From contig NZ_JAKDKW010000001.1 in the NCBI RefSeq assembly GCF_030453185.1, forward strand, positions 62,001 through 126,000: DNA of 64,000 bases. Reading direction: 5' to 3'. The notes under the pieces were generated by a model. The model had not been told where the DNA came from. It worked only from the letters and a program-made list of their open reading frames with translations, and ran no database searches. A program made the translations under genes and the position numbers. The stretch comes from Yaniella sp. (GTDB taxonomy: Bacteria > Actinomycetota > Actinomycetes > Actinomycetales > Micrococcaceae). Shown here in pieces: positions 23,311 through 33,659 of the stretch (position 1 is the first letter of the stretch; every line of letters begins with the position of its first letter).

Positions 23311-23556
23311 ATGGTGTGGTCGCTATGGAGCCTCAGCCAATCGCCTCTGAACCCTGTGCAGAGGGTGTGGTGGATTCTGGCCGTGTTTATTTTGCCTGGC
23401 TTCGGCTCAGTTGCATGGTGGTGGTGGATCAAACGTCATTATCCACGCCGAAAAGCAGAAGACCCGGACTGGGATCCTGCAGTAAATAAGCATGCGCGAG
23501 GCCAGCAAGGGCGTCCACGCCCTAGTCGGGGTAGGTACAAACAGATTGACGACTGA
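23311..23556 (+). CDS. Small membrane protein with PLDc_N-like domain
   Basis: WWILAVFILPGFGSVAWWWWIKRHYPRRK; start codon uncertain. Confidence 0.55.
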   Translation: MVWSLWSLSQSPLNPVQRVWWILAVFILPGFGSVAWWWWIKRHYPRRKAEDPDWDPAVNKHARGQQGRPRPSRGRYKQIDD

Positions 23557-23566
23557 TGACCTACAG

Positions 23567-24004
23567 TCAGCTTGGTTCCACTTCCACCAGGATCCAGCCG
23601 TTTTCAATCGATGTATCGTGCCTGGTGAGGGGTAATTGAGCCGGTCCGGCGACGGCCTCACCGGTTGCTTTATCGAAGTTTGATGAGTGACAAGGACATA
23701 TAAAGGGGTCAGCCACGTTGGCACTAACTCCAACGATACAACCTTGGTGAGTGCAGACGGCTGAATAGGCTCGTACAGTTTCGTCGGACTCCCGATATAT
23801 GAGAACCTGATTGCTTCCTACTGCTAGCTGTACAGCTTCACCCACCGGTAGTTGATCCAGTCTAATGGCTTGGGTTAGGGCACCCCCTGAGAACGTTTCT
23901 TGTTCTGGGCCCGTTGAACATGCTGCGAAGGTCACTGCCGCGGTGGCGATGCCACTGGCTGCGAGGAAGGAACGTCGCGACGGGTTATTCTGACAGCAAC
24001 TCAT
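23567..24004 (-). CDS. Rieske [2Fe-2S] protein with Tat signal and lipobox
   Basis: NPSRRSFLAASG twin-arginine, FAACS lipobox, CTHQGC...CPCHSS Rieske motifs. Confidence 0.93.
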   Translation of the reverse strand: MSCCQNNPSRRSFLAASGIATAAVTFAACSTGPEQETFSGGALTQAIRLDQLPVGEAVQLAVGSNQVLIYRESDETVRAYSAVCTHQGCIVGVSANVADPFICPCHSSNFDKATGEAVAGPAQLPLTRHDTSIENGWILVEVEPS

Positions 24005-24015
24005 ATGGAATTCGA

Positions 24016-25404
24016 CTATTTTTCTAATGGGTCTGGATCAAGCAAGGCCACGGTAATGACAGCCGAGGTTGCTTGGATCTGCCAGGGGCGTGCTCCCAAA
24101 TCAGACAGACGACGTTCAACTGATTCTGGAGTGATGGGTTCCGGCGGGCGCCAGCAAATCTCTCGCAAGGTTTCAGGCAGCAAAAGATTCTCTAGGGGCA
24201 TGTTCTGCTGATCGGCAACTCGTGCCAGCCGATTACGACACGTTTGCAGCCGGCGAGCAGCCAGTGGTTCCTTGTCGCGCCATGCCTTGACTGCCGGTGG
24301 TGACTGGGAGGACGCTCGCATGGGAGGTACCTTGTCCGGATCTTGGGCTACTTTAATGCCATCCTGGACGGCTTGCAGCCAACGGCGTGCGTCACGAGAG
24401 GCGGCCTTGCGGCGCATCCGTGGAATTTTCATGAGCTGAGGCACGGTGCGTGGCTTTGATTTTGCTACCGCGACGAGAGACCGGTCATTGAGGAGCTTAC
24501 CTGGTGGGAGATCTCGTGATCTGGCAATCTTTTCACGTGTTGTCCATAGCGATTTTACGATCGCTAGTGTCCGACGATCCGTGATCTCGTGTATTCCTGA
24601 GGTGCGCCTCCACGGATCTTTGCGGGGTGGCTTGTGCGGTCGAGTGAGTAGTGAATTGAACTCTTCGTAGGCGATTTCAAGCTTGTGAGCTGCCTGCAAC
24701 TCGAGGATGATGACGTCACGCAACTCGTGTAGTAGTTCAACATCAAGCGCTGCATAGTTCCGCATATCTTCTGGTAACGGCCGGACTGACCAATCTGCTG
24801 CAGAGTGTTCTTTGGCCAGTGTGATGTTGAGCTTGTGCTCGAGTAGAGCAGACAAACTCACCTTGTGGTACCCGAGAAGACGACCGGCTAGCTCGGTATC
24901 AAAGAGTCGGTCGGGCCATAAGCCGGCTTGTCGTAGCGAAGGAAGATCCTGGATGGCTGCGTGGAGAATCCACTCGACACCGTTGAGGGCTTGCTGAATT
25001 GGTGCAAGACTTTCCAAAGCTTCTGGATCCAGCAGCCATATAGTGTCGCCTTGACGCTTGAGCTGAATGAGAAAGGCACGTTGTCCGTATCGGTAGCCAC
25101 TAGCCCGTTCAGTATCAACAGCTACGGGCCCGGTGCCGGCACGAAGTTTTTCCGCAACGTGCTCGAGCTGGGCTTGAGTATCAACGATTGGGGGAATCCC
25201 ACCGACTGGCTGTTCAATGAGGGTCGGCTCGTCGTGACGGTCTTGAGGTTGATGGCCCTGGTGGACGTTATCTGGAGAATCTTCAAAACCATCTGCGGTG
25301 AGATGCGCGCTAGAAATCGTTACTTCCTTCGGATTGGATTCAGTGGGATCACACCCTCTGAAACGGGTGGCAAACCGGCGAACGTGCACACCATATCGGT
25401 CCAA
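24016..25404 (-). CDS. rnd: Ribonuclease D / HRDC domain 3'-5' exonuclease
   Basis: VAVDTERASGYRYGQRAFLIQLKR, LFDTELAGRLLGYHKVSLSALLEH, YAALDVELLHEL; HRDC region follows; start uncertain. Confidence 0.9.
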   Translation of the reverse strand: MDRYGVHVRRFATRFRGCDPTESNPKEVTISSAHLTADGFEDSPDNVHQGHQPQDRHDEPTLIEQPVGGIPPIVDTQAQLEHVAEKLRAGTGPVAVDTERASGYRYGQRAFLIQLKRQGDTIWLLDPEALESLAPIQQALNGVEWILHAAIQDLPSLRQAGLWPDRLFDTELAGRLLGYHKVSLSALLEHKLNITLAKEHSAADWSVRPLPEDMRNYAALDVELLHELRDVIILELQAAHKLEIAYEEFNSLLTRPHKPPRKDPWRRTSGIHEITDRRTLAIVKSLWTTREKIARSRDLPPGKLLNDRSLVAVAKSKPRTVPQLMKIPRMRRKAASRDARRWLQAVQDGIKVAQDPDKVPPMRASSQSPPAVKAWRDKEPLAARRLQTCRNRLARVADQQNMPLENLLLPETLREICWRPPEPITPESVERRLSDLGARPWQIQATSAVITVALLDPDPLEK

Positions 25405-25913
25405 GCTGTCAAATGTCTATTTAGATTATCGCCGGCGGGCGTCCACGATGCGCGCAGTTCTAAATCGGTGGTCTCACTCTGTTGATCGAGCATGCCGAAG
25501 CCTTTTGAGAGAACTCTAGTGGCTGTGCCGCCTGGTTGCCGGTACGTGGCAGAAGCTTCGTCGAGTGATTCCAGAATCCAGGTCCAGGCGACCTCAGTCA
25601 GGAGGGGATCCTCTCCAAGGTCAGATTCGACACTCGTGCGAATGTAGGTGATAATTCTGAAATTGCCATCCCATACATCAGAGTGTTGACTGTCATAGAG
25701 GAGAATGAAACGTCCTACGGCCCGCGCTTCGCCGTCACTATCTGCGACGTCTGCGGCCATTGCGACGGCGTAAGGTGCAAGCTTTGCGGGAGCAGGTACT
25801 TCCACAATGTCAACCTCAGCACGCGTGCTTGCCTGCCGCAGCTCATCAAGGGCGGCCCGGAAAGTCTGCGGCGCATCATGCAGTGCTTGCGTGTGGGATT
25901 CTTGTGGATTCAC
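25320..25913 (-). CDS. DUF3000 family protein
   Basis: 197 aa; FRAALDELRQASTRAEVDIVEVPAPAKLAPYAVAMAADV, conserved upstream of rnd. Confidence 0.85.
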   Translation of the reverse strand: MNPQESHTQALHDAPQTFRAALDELRQASTRAEVDIVEVPAPAKLAPYAVAMAADVADSDGEARAVGRFILLYDSQHSDVWDGNFRIITYIRTSVESDLGEDPLLTEVAWTWILESLDEASATYRQPGGTATRVLSKGFGMLDQQSETTDLELRASWTPAGDNLNRHLTAWTDMVCTFAGLPPVSEGVIPLNPIRRK

Positions 25914-25979
25914 ACTCCTAGGTTAAACCCGTACTTGAAGGATTCGGTGGCGGCGCGCCGCACGAAAACGATGAGACGA

Positions 25980-26435
25980 TTATTCTGCAGACTTTGTCAA
26001 ATCCAAGCTGAGCGAATTGAGGCAATAGCGCAAATCAGTTGGTGTATCGAAGCCTTCACCGGAGAAGACGTGGCCCAGGTGAGATTCGCAGTTTCTGCAA
26101 AGAACTTCAACTCGCGTCATCCCCATTGAAGTGTCTTCGACGTAGGTGATTTTGTCGTTGTCCGTTGGGGCATAAAACGAAGGCCACCCGCAACGGGCAT
26201 CGAATTTTGTTTCGGATTTGAAGAGCTCTTCACCGCAGGCCCTGCAGGAGTAGGTACCGACATCTTCGGTGTCCCAGTATTCTCCCGTGTACGGTCGCTC
26301 AGTACCTGCTTGACGAAGCACATGAAAAGCTTCCGGGCTGAGTCGTTCTTGCCATTGTTGGTCGGAAAACGACTGAGCTTCTGCACGGGATAACCGCTGA
26401 TTGGTGTTGGTAGAAAGATCTGATGGAGTAGTCAT
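25980..26435 (-). CDS. msrB: Peptide-methionine (R)-S-oxide reductase
   Basis: 151 aa; ERPYTGEYWDTEDVGTYSCRACGEELFKSETKFDARCGWPSFY, RVEVLCRNCESHLGHVF, RYCLNSLSL. Confidence 0.97.
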   Translation of the reverse strand: MTTPSDLSTNTNQRLSRAEAQSFSDQQWQERLSPEAFHVLRQAGTERPYTGEYWDTEDVGTYSCRACGEELFKSETKFDARCGWPSFYAPTDNDKITYVEDTSMGMTRVEVLCRNCESHLGHVFSGEGFDTPTDLRYCLNSLSLDLTKSAE

Positions 26436-26565
26436 GACTCTAATATATCGTGGAGAAAAGTCTGGTGGCTAGAGATTTGCCTGACTGCAAAACCTGCCGT
26501 ATTCGAACAGAGGTACTGTGACAGAGACACTAGCGAAATGTGTGCGTACAGGTAACAATGTAGGC

Positions 26566-27867
26566 ATGGGTGATAGCAACCTTCGAAACATTGTTCGACA
26601 GCCTTTTCGTGGCCTGCAGCATCAACCAGCAAAACGGACTGTGCGCTGGTCTGCAGTTGGTGCAATTACTGGTGCTCTTGCAGGTACTGCACTTGCTGTC
26701 ATTCCGACGCTGGCGTCAATTTTTGCTCGCACAGTGGTGACGCCAGACCCGAAGCCTACGGAAGACGTACACGTATATAACTATTGGCCGCGCCGCGGAA
26801 CATCCGGACATGGCTTGATCGAATTATCCATCACACACCAGACAACCGTACGGGGTCAGTATGCCCTGGTTTTCGATGAAGGTAACGGTGTGGCACGTAT
26901 CGGTGCGGTCACGGCTACTGACCGGAAACGGGACACAGTAACTCGGATTGTCGAAGAGGTATATAGCGGGGATCTTGCCCAAACTGTTCGTGGTAGATGG
27001 GCGGGGTTCGTTTGGCCTACTCCAACTGAAGCCGGTTATGCATTTCGTAATATCGACATTCCTGTGGATGATGGTTTAGCTCCAGCCTGGTTTATCAAAC
27101 CAAAACGTCCATCCCAGCATTCCAATACTTGGCTCATCACTGTTCACGGCAGAGGTTCTAAACGCAATGAGGGTCTTCGCATGATGCGTGTAGCCCAGCG
27201 GATGGGTATGCCTGGATTGCTGGTCTCGTATCGAAACGACGGTGACGCACCGGATGCTCGGGACCGAAAATTTGGTCTTGGAGCAACGGAGTGGCCAGAT
27301 ATTGAAGCTGCGATTCTCTATGCATTGAATAATGGAGCCACCTCTGTAGTTCTGGGTGGTTTTTCGATGGGTGGTGCAGTCAGCCTCCAAGTCATGTACC
27401 GGTCAGCATTGTCCAGCTACATTCGTGGGCTCGTCCTGGTGGGCCCTGTCATCGATTGGATGGACGTTCTGCGTCACCAAGCACAGATCAATAAATTGCC
27501 ACACATTGCAGGCAAGTTGGGGAGCTGGCTGATCGAGTCACCGTGGGGGAAGACCATCACTGGTTTGGCGTCACCGGTCGACCTGCGACGTTTGGACTGG
27601 GTGGCACGTTCTGACGACATCACCCACCCGATCCTGATTTTGCATTCCGAACACGATGATTTTGTGCCGATTGGCCCCTCAGCGCAGCTTGCTGCAAAGA
27701 ACCGACAGTTGGTCAGTTTGGTTCGCTTCCAAGATGCTCGCCACACTCGCGAATGGAATGTGGACCCGGAAAGATTCGATTCGGCAATGCTTACCTGGTT
27801 ACACGTTTTGTTGACTGGCCCTCAACAGCCTCGATTAAGCCTGTCCAGCCCAAAGACTGCTGAATAG
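26566..27867 (+). CDS. Alpha/beta hydrolase with N-terminal membrane segment
   Basis: WLITVHGRGSKRNEGLRM, nucleophile elbow VVLGGFSMGGAVSLQ, HPILILHSEHDDFVP; longest ORF begins at 26518. Confidence 0.85.
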   Translation: MGDSNLRNIVRQPFRGLQHQPAKRTVRWSAVGAITGALAGTALAVIPTLASIFARTVVTPDPKPTEDVHVYNYWPRRGTSGHGLIELSITHQTTVRGQYALVFDEGNGVARIGAVTATDRKRDTVTRIVEEVYSGDLAQTVRGRWAGFVWPTPTEAGYAFRNIDIPVDDGLAPAWFIKPKRPSQHSNTWLITVHGRGSKRNEGLRMMRVAQRMGMPGLLVSYRNDGDAPDARDRKFGLGATEWPDIEAAILYALNNGATSVVLGGFSMGGAVSLQVMYRSALSSYIRGLVLVGPVIDWMDVLRHQAQINKLPHIAGKLGSWLIESPWGKTITGLASPVDLRRLDWVARSDDITHPILILHSEHDDFVPIGPSAQLAAKNRQLVSLVRFQDARHTREWNVDPERFDSAMLTWLHVLLTGPQQPRLSLSSPKTAE

Positions 27868-27943
27868 TCGGCTTGCCTCTATAATGGGAGCAATCAGTTT
27901 TCCAGAATGCCCGTGACGAAACGCGGGAGAGGAGTTCTATACA

Positions 27944-28705
27944 GTGGCAGGTCACTCAAAATGGCACACAACGCGACATAAGAAAGCAGCGTTGGATTCC
28001 AAGCGTGCCAAAATGTATGCCAACCACATTAAGGCGATTGAAGTTGCCGCGCGTGCCGGCGGCGCGGATCTTGACGGGAACCCAGCGTTAGAAGTCGCGG
28101 TCACCAAAGCCAAGAAGCAGTCGGTGCCCAATGACAACATCGATCGCGCTATTAAACGTGGTGCAGGACTCACCGGTGAAGTTATTGATTATGCCGAGAT
28201 TATGTATGAAGTCCGTGGTCCTGAGGGGTCAGCGCTGTTAGTTGAATGCCTGACGGACAATCGCAACCGTGCGGCATCGGAAGTTCGTGCAACTGTTACC
28301 CGTAACGGTGGCTTTATGGCAGATCCTGGTTCCGTCGCCTTCATGTTCCAACGCAGAGGTGTTGTGCGCGTACCAGCTGATGACCACTCTGAAGACGACA
28401 TCATGATGGCTGTCATCGAAGCCGGTGCGGATGAAATCCTTCGTTCTGGGACAGCCTTTGAAATTGTCTCCGATCCTTCGGACATCCAAGCCGTCGCCAA
28501 GGCGCTAGATGACGCAGAAATTTCGTACGACTCTGATGATGTCGAATTTTTTGCTGATATGAAGGTCGAACTGGATGCAAAATCTGCCCAATCCTTTATC
28601 GAACTCTGGGATGCTGTGGAAGAGCTCGACGACGTGCAAAACGTCTATGCCAATGTAGAGATTACTGCTGAAGTTCTTGAAGAACTGTCAGCGCAGGACG
28701 CTTAG
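27944..28705 (+). CDS. YebC/PmpR family protein
   Basis: 253 aa; [40 protein letters not shown] start. Confidence 0.96.
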   Translation: MAGHSKWHTTRHKKAALDSKRAKMYANHIKAIEVAARAGGADLDGNPALEVAVTKAKKQSVPNDNIDRAIKRGAGLTGEVIDYAEIMYEVRGPEGSALLVECLTDNRNRAASEVRATVTRNGGFMADPGSVAFMFQRRGVVRVPADDHSEDDIMMAVIEAGADEILRSGTAFEIVSDPSDIQAVAKALDDAEISYDSDDVEFFADMKVELDAKSAQSFIELWDAVEELDDVQNVYANVEITAEVLEELSAQDA

Positions 28706-29350
28706 GTGCAAGACCGCAGTCGCCGGTCCCAGCCGGTCAGTCAGCTTCGTGTGTGTGCAGTCGACCCTGGACTGACCAGGTGTGGCATCGCGGTCGTCGA
28801 TATTGCAGCCAATCGCAAGGCAGAACTCGTGGATGTCGTGGTCGTCGGAAGCCCGGGGACGGATCCCATTGGTGAACGCCTAGCCGTGATCGATAAGGCC
28901 ATGGACACATGGTTGGATAAGTATCAGCCGGACCACTTAGCGATTGAACGGATGTTTGCCCAGAACAATACGCCGACGATTATAGGGACAGCCCAAGCTT
29001 CCGGAGTGGCCATCGCCGCCGGCGCAAGGCGCAACGTTCCGACAGCATTGCTAACACCGTCGGAAGTCAAAGCCGCTGTCACCGGTTCGGGATCAGCGGA
29101 TAAGAATCAGGTCACCTCGATGGTGATGCGTATTCTGGGTTTGAAAGCTGCGCCAAAACCTGCCGATGCTGCCGATGCGATCGCGATCGCCATTGCACAT
29201 GCCTGGCGAGGTGGGCTCTTTGGCCGGGGCTTAGACACCGGAAAGCTCACCAGTCGTAGCGCTGCTTCAAAGTTTTCTAGTGCTCGGCCGGAAACGAATC
29301 TGACGCCAGCACAAAAACTCTGGCTTGCAGCAGAACGGCGCGCTAAATAA
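28706..29350 (+). CDS. ruvC: Crossover junction endodeoxyribonuclease RuvC
   Basis: 214 aa; VDPGLTRCGIAVVD, LAIERMFAQNNTPTIIGTAQASGV, DAADAIAIAIAHAW. Confidence 0.97.
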   Translation: MQDRSRRSQPVSQLRVCAVDPGLTRCGIAVVDIAANRKAELVDVVVVGSPGTDPIGERLAVIDKAMDTWLDKYQPDHLAIERMFAQNNTPTIIGTAQASGVAIAAGARRNVPTALLTPSEVKAAVTGSGSADKNQVTSMVMRILGLKAAPKPADAADAIAIAIAHAWRGGLFGRGLDTGKLTSRSAASKFSSARPETNLTPAQKLWLAAERRAK

Positions 29351-29435
29351 TCGAAAAATTGTGGGCATTGGTACGGTTATCCCATACGGGGTCCACACTG
29401 ATTTGATGGCGTTATTGCTATCAGAGGGAGAATGC

Positions 29436-30065
29436 ATGATCTCGTCGCTAACCGGCGAAATTCAACACATCACCGTCGATAACGCTGTCATCGCGGTCGG
29501 TGGGGTCGGCTATCTTTTTTCGGCAAGCCCAAACACACTCTCAATGCTTCGGACCGGCCAAGAGGTAACTGTCCAAACACAATTACTGATTCGTGATGAT
29601 AATCCAGTGTTGTATGGGTTCAGTACGGCCGATGAACGCGAAATTTTTGAAGTCATGATGAGCGTTTCGGGTATCGGGCCACGAATCGCACTGGCTGTAC
29701 TTTCTGTATTTGATCCAGACGAAGTGCGACAATATATCGATCAGCAAGATGATAAAGCGTTTACGAAAGTTCCGGGTATCGGCCCAAAATCTGCTCGACG
29801 CATTATTCTTGAACTCTCCGGAAAACTTGTTCCACGTGAAGAAGCCGAGACTGGTGCCAAATCGTCCCGAAGCGGAGAGCCTGTTTGGAAAGAGCAAGTC
29901 CATCAAGCACTGATTGGACTTGGTTGGAATGAAAAAGACGCCACCAAAGGTATTGAACAAGCGTTGGAAGCTGACTCAGAACTGGCAAGCTCTGTAGACA
30001 TTTCGGCAGCATTGCGCGCTACGCTCCGCAACCTTGGTGAGGGACAGACAAGGCAGCGACTCTAA
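29436..30065 (+). CDS. ruvA: Holliday junction branch migration protein RuvA
   Basis: MISSLTGEIQHITVDNAVIAVGGVGY; HhH motifs VSGIGPRIALAVLS and VPGIGPKSARRIILEL; start at 29436 rather than the longest ORF 29325. Confidence 0.96.
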   Translation: MISSLTGEIQHITVDNAVIAVGGVGYLFSASPNTLSMLRTGQEVTVQTQLLIRDDNPVLYGFSTADEREIFEVMMSVSGIGPRIALAVLSVFDPDEVRQYIDQQDDKAFTKVPGIGPKSARRIILELSGKLVPREEAETGAKSSRSGEPVWKEQVHQALIGLGWNEKDATKGIEQALEADSELASSVDISAALRATLRNLGEGQTRQRL

Positions 30066-30068
30066 TTT

Positions 30069-31241
30069 ATGACTGAATCCGCATTACCACCGAACTCCGA
30101 TGAGGATCGCATAGTTGCCGGTAGCGCAGTGAATGAAGAGCGCGAGGTCGAAGCAGCGCTTCGGCCTAAAAACCTTGCGGACTTCGTCGGTCAGCATCGA
30201 GTTCGCAACCAACTCTCCCTTGTTTTGGAAGCAGCTAAACTTCGCGGTGCAACTGCCGACCATATTTTATTGTCCGGCCCCCCTGGCCTGGGGAAAACCA
30301 CCCTGTCGATGATCGTTGCAGAAGAGATGGGATCTCCGTTACGTATTTCTTCCGGACCAGCAATTCAGCACTCGGGAGATTTAGCTGCCATCCTGTCGTC
30401 CCTCACCGAAGGTGAAGTCCTCTTCCTTGATGAGATTCACCGTATGTCACGTCCGGCAGAAGAAATGCTCTACATGGCAATGGAGGACTTTCGTGTAGAT
30501 ATCGTGGTTGGTAAGGGCGCCGGAGCGACATCGATCCCACTAGAACTTCCTCCTTTCACCATCGTCGGAGCAACGACCAGAGCGGGGCTTCTTCCTGGGC
30601 CGTTACGTGACCGGTTTGGATTTACTGGACACCTTGATTTTTATTCAAATGAAGAACTGGAACTTGTGCTCCGTCGTTCCGCTGCCATGCTGGACATGCG
30701 ATTGAATAGTGCGGCATTTACCGAGATCGCGTCACGGTCTCGAGGCACCCCGAGGATTGCGAATCGTCTGCTGCGCCGCGTGCGCGACTGGGCGCTGGTC
30801 AATAAGCTCTACGATGTCGATGAGCATGCTGCAGCAGCGGCATTGGATATGTACGAAGTCGATTCACGTGGTTTAGACCGCTTAGACCGGGCTGTTCTCG
30901 ATGCACTGTGTACAAAATTCCATGGGGGACCAGTCGGCTTATCTACCCTGGCAATAGTGGTCGGGGAGGAGGTCGAGACCGTTGAAACCGTAGCGGAGCC
31001 GTATTTGGTTCGGGAGGGGCTGCTGGGCAGGACGCCCCGAGGCCGTATCGCAATGCCAGCAGCCTGGGAACATCTTGGCCTTACGCCACCGGAGGATTCA
31101 ACGACCAAGGGTTTATGGTCGTTAATGGACGACGGTGCTTCCCGACAGACCGACACCGCATCGCGGCTCAATGAACAGCCTACTGACGCGGTTCAGGGGA
31201 GCGTCGATGATATCTTATCCACCGATGACGGCGACGACTGA
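30069..31241 (+). CDS. ruvB: Holliday junction branch migration DNA helicase RuvB
   Basis: 390 aa; [54 protein letters not shown]. Confidence 0.98.
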   Translation: MTESALPPNSDEDRIVAGSAVNEEREVEAALRPKNLADFVGQHRVRNQLSLVLEAAKLRGATADHILLSGPPGLGKTTLSMIVAEEMGSPLRISSGPAIQHSGDLAAILSSLTEGEVLFLDEIHRMSRPAEEMLYMAMEDFRVDIVVGKGAGATSIPLELPPFTIVGATTRAGLLPGPLRDRFGFTGHLDFYSNEELELVLRRSAAMLDMRLNSAAFTEIASRSRGTPRIANRLLRRVRDWALVNKLYDVDEHAAAAALDMYEVDSRGLDRLDRAVLDALCTKFHGGPVGLSTLAIVVGEEVETVETVAEPYLVREGLLGRTPRGRIAMPAAWEHLGLTPPEDSTTKGLWSLMDDGASRQTDTASRLNEQPTDAVQGSVDDILSTDDGDD

Positions 31242-31411
31242 GCTACCGCTCTTCGTCTGAGGCGTGTTGAGTAGTCACGGAATTCACGCTATTTCGGTGT
31301 GCACATTAGGATAGGCTGAGACATTATATATAGATTGCCGGATTTCCGGCCAATTTTCTCGTGGATACTGCCCAGTGTCCAGTACGAAAACAAGATAGTT
31401 GGTAGACGCTT

Positions 31412-31873
31412 ATGACTTTTAATCTCGAAACAGCCACCGTCGTTGCACAGGCTGGGGGCGGTGAACAAGGCGGCTCCAGCATGTTTATGCTTATCATGTT
31501 GGCAGTACTGGGCCTGTTGTTCTTCATGATGATCCGTCGCAGCCGCAAAGCCATGAAGAAGCAGCAAGAACAGCGTGCTTCCATGGAACCTGGCATGGAC
31601 GTTATGACTACATTCGGCCTGTATGGCACAGTCGTGGATGTGAACCACGACGAGAATAAAGCAACGCTCGAACTGTCACCCGGTCAGTACGCCACTATTC
31701 ATTTGCAGGCTGTTGGTCAAGTCGTGGAAGAACCTGCCGAAGACGAGCTGCCAGAATCTGACATCACGGTCGATGACGTACCTGATTACCCAGAGCAGTC
31801 TTCCACCGAGCCTTTAGAGAATGAATACGGTTCAGAATATAAGAACGATCCACGCGATGATAGAGATCGCTAA
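31412..31873 (+). CDS. yajC: Preprotein translocase subunit YajC
   Basis: 153 aa; MLAVLGLLFFMMIRRSRKAMKKQQEQRASMEPGMDVMTTFGLYGTVVDV; upstream of secD-secF. Confidence 0.95.
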   Translation: MTFNLETATVVAQAGGGEQGGSSMFMLIMLAVLGLLFFMMIRRSRKAMKKQQEQRASMEPGMDVMTTFGLYGTVVDVNHDENKATLELSPGQYATIHLQAVGQVVEEPAEDELPESDITVDDVPDYPEQSSTEPLENEYGSEYKNDPRDDRDR

Positions 31874-31919
31874 CCATCCGCACTCAATAACGAACAAACA
31901 ATCGAAGGCCCCTTGACCT

Positions 31920-33659
31920 ATGGCGTCTAAGACCCCACAATCCCGTGCCCGGCGATCTCTGGCGTGGCTAACTGCGATCATCGTTGGCCTAGGTATCATC
32001 CTGGGGATCGGTATTGCAACGGATAATTCGAACGGTGTGCCGCTGTTGGCGCTCGATCTTGAGGGCGGCACCCAAATGGTGCTATCCCCAGAAACATCTA
32101 CTGGTGAAGCCGTCACCTCGGAACAGATGAGTCAGGCTGTCGAAATTATTCGTCAACGTGTTGATGGTTCTGGTGTTTCGGAAGCAGAGATCAATACTCA
32201 GGGCGACAACAACGTTGTGGTATCGATGCCTGGCGCCCCGGACGAACAGACGCGTGAGCTTATTCAAGCTTCCGCGAATATGGAGTTTCGTTCAGTGATA
32301 ACGTCTGGGCCATTTACTGCAGTCCCAGAAGAGGAACGCACGGACGTATCTGACATTCCGGAACCTGAAGCGGAACCCGAAAACGGTTCGGACCCCAACT
32401 GGATCACGCCTGAGTTGTACGATGAGTTCCAGAGCACCGATTGCAGTGCCTCTGATGCCAACCAGGTTCGCGATAACCTCCCGGCTGATGAAGCCGTTAT
32501 CGCCTGTGACTTCGACACGGGCTCTAAGTACATTTTGGGACCAATGGAGATTTCTGGTGATCAGATCGATTCTGCAGATCACGGAATGTCTCAGACCCCT
32601 ACCGGCGTCTCGGCTAGCTCATGGGTTGTTAATATTGCTTTTGAGGATGAAGGGTCTGCCGCCTTCCGTGACGTTACCCAGCGTTTGACGGGAATGAACC
32701 CGCCGCAGAATCAGTTTGCTATATTGCTAGACGGTCAGATCGTATCCGCCCCGGCATCGCAAGCGGTGATTACAGACGGTCGAGCCCAGATTTCTGGTGA
32801 CTTTAACGAAGAAAGCGCTGCACAACTTGCCGAGCAGCTCGAATATGGTGCGCTCCCTATTACGTTTGAAGTTGAATCGGAGCAGCAAATTTCGGCGACT
32901 TTAGGACAGGACCAACTGTTCTGGGGTCTCGTTGCCGGTCTCATCGGATTGGGGCTGGTAGCGGTCTACCAGTTCTTCCAATACCGCGCCTTAGGCTTGG
33001 TTACGTTATCGTCCATCGTAATTATGGGCTTCTTGACATATCTGTCGATCGTGTTGCTCGGTTGGTCAGATAACTATCGGCTTTCGCTGGCAGGTATCGC
33101 AGGCATCATCGTTTCGATTGGTCTTACTGCGGACTCCTTCATTGTGTATTTTGAACGCATAAAGGACGAAATGCGAAACGGACGACCATTCGAGTCAGCG
33201 GTTAACTATGGCTGGGATCGGGCCAAACGAACCATTACTGTGTCGAAGCTTGTGAACGTTCTGGCGGCAGTGGTTCTGTATTTCGTAGCTGTTGGCAACG
33301 TGAGAGGATTCGCTTTCACCCTTGGACTCACCTCCATAGCGGATCTTATTGTGGTGTTCTTGTTTACTCACCCGGTCATGAAGTTGTTGGCCACCACCAA
33401 ATTCTTCGCGAGCGGCCACCCCATGTCGGGGATGGATCCTTCCCTGCTTGGCCAGAAACCTCTCTATCAGGGTGCCGGACGTGTTCGTGAATTTCGTCCA
33501 GATGAGGCCGTGGCGCCACAACGCGGGAAGAAGAACACTAGGTCCAGCAAGGAAGCCCAGAAACGACAAACTATCGCTGAACGGCGAGCTGCCGAGAGAG
33601 CGGAAGCATTACAAACGACCAGATCATCGGACAATACGTCTGCACAGGAGGACTCATGA
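31920..33659 (+). CDS. secD: Protein translocase subunit SecD
   Basis: 579 aa; LALDLEGGTQMVL, IRQRVDGSGVSEAEINTQGDNNVVVSMPG, SIGLTADSFIVYFERIKDE. Confidence 0.97.
   Translation: MASKTPQSRARRSLAWLTAIIVGLGIILGIGIATDNSNGVPLLALDLEGGTQMVLSPETSTGEAVTSEQMSQAVEIIRQRVDGSGVSEAEINTQGDNNVVVSMPGAPDEQTRELIQASANMEFRSVITSGPFTAVPEEERTDVSDIPEPEAEPENGSDPNWITPELYDEFQSTDCSASDANQVRDNLPADEAVIACDFDTGSKYILGPMEISGDQIDSADHGMSQTPTGVSASSWVVNIAFEDEGSAAFRDVTQRLTGMNPPQNQFAILLDGQIVSAPASQAVITDGRAQISGDFNEESAAQLAEQLEYGALPITFEVESEQQISATLGQDQLFWGLVAGLIGLGLVAVYQFFQYRALGLVTLSSIVIMGFLTYLSIVLLGWSDNYRLSLAGIAGIIVSIGLTADSFIVYFERIKDEMRNGRPFESAVNYGWDRAKRTITVSKLVNVLAAVVLYFVAVGNVRGFAFTLGLTSIADLIVVFLFTHPVMKLLATTKFFASGHPMSGMDPSLLGQKPLYQGAGRVREFRPDEAVAPQRGKKNTRSSKEAQKRQTIAERRAAERAEALQTTRSSDNTSAQEDS

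Noticed and set aside
25320-25404. Long overlap of the rnd and DUF3000 reading frames
   Set aside because: Probably a start-site ambiguity of rnd and not functional overlapping coding, though no good downstream ATG/GTG/TTG is obvious before the exonuclease domain.
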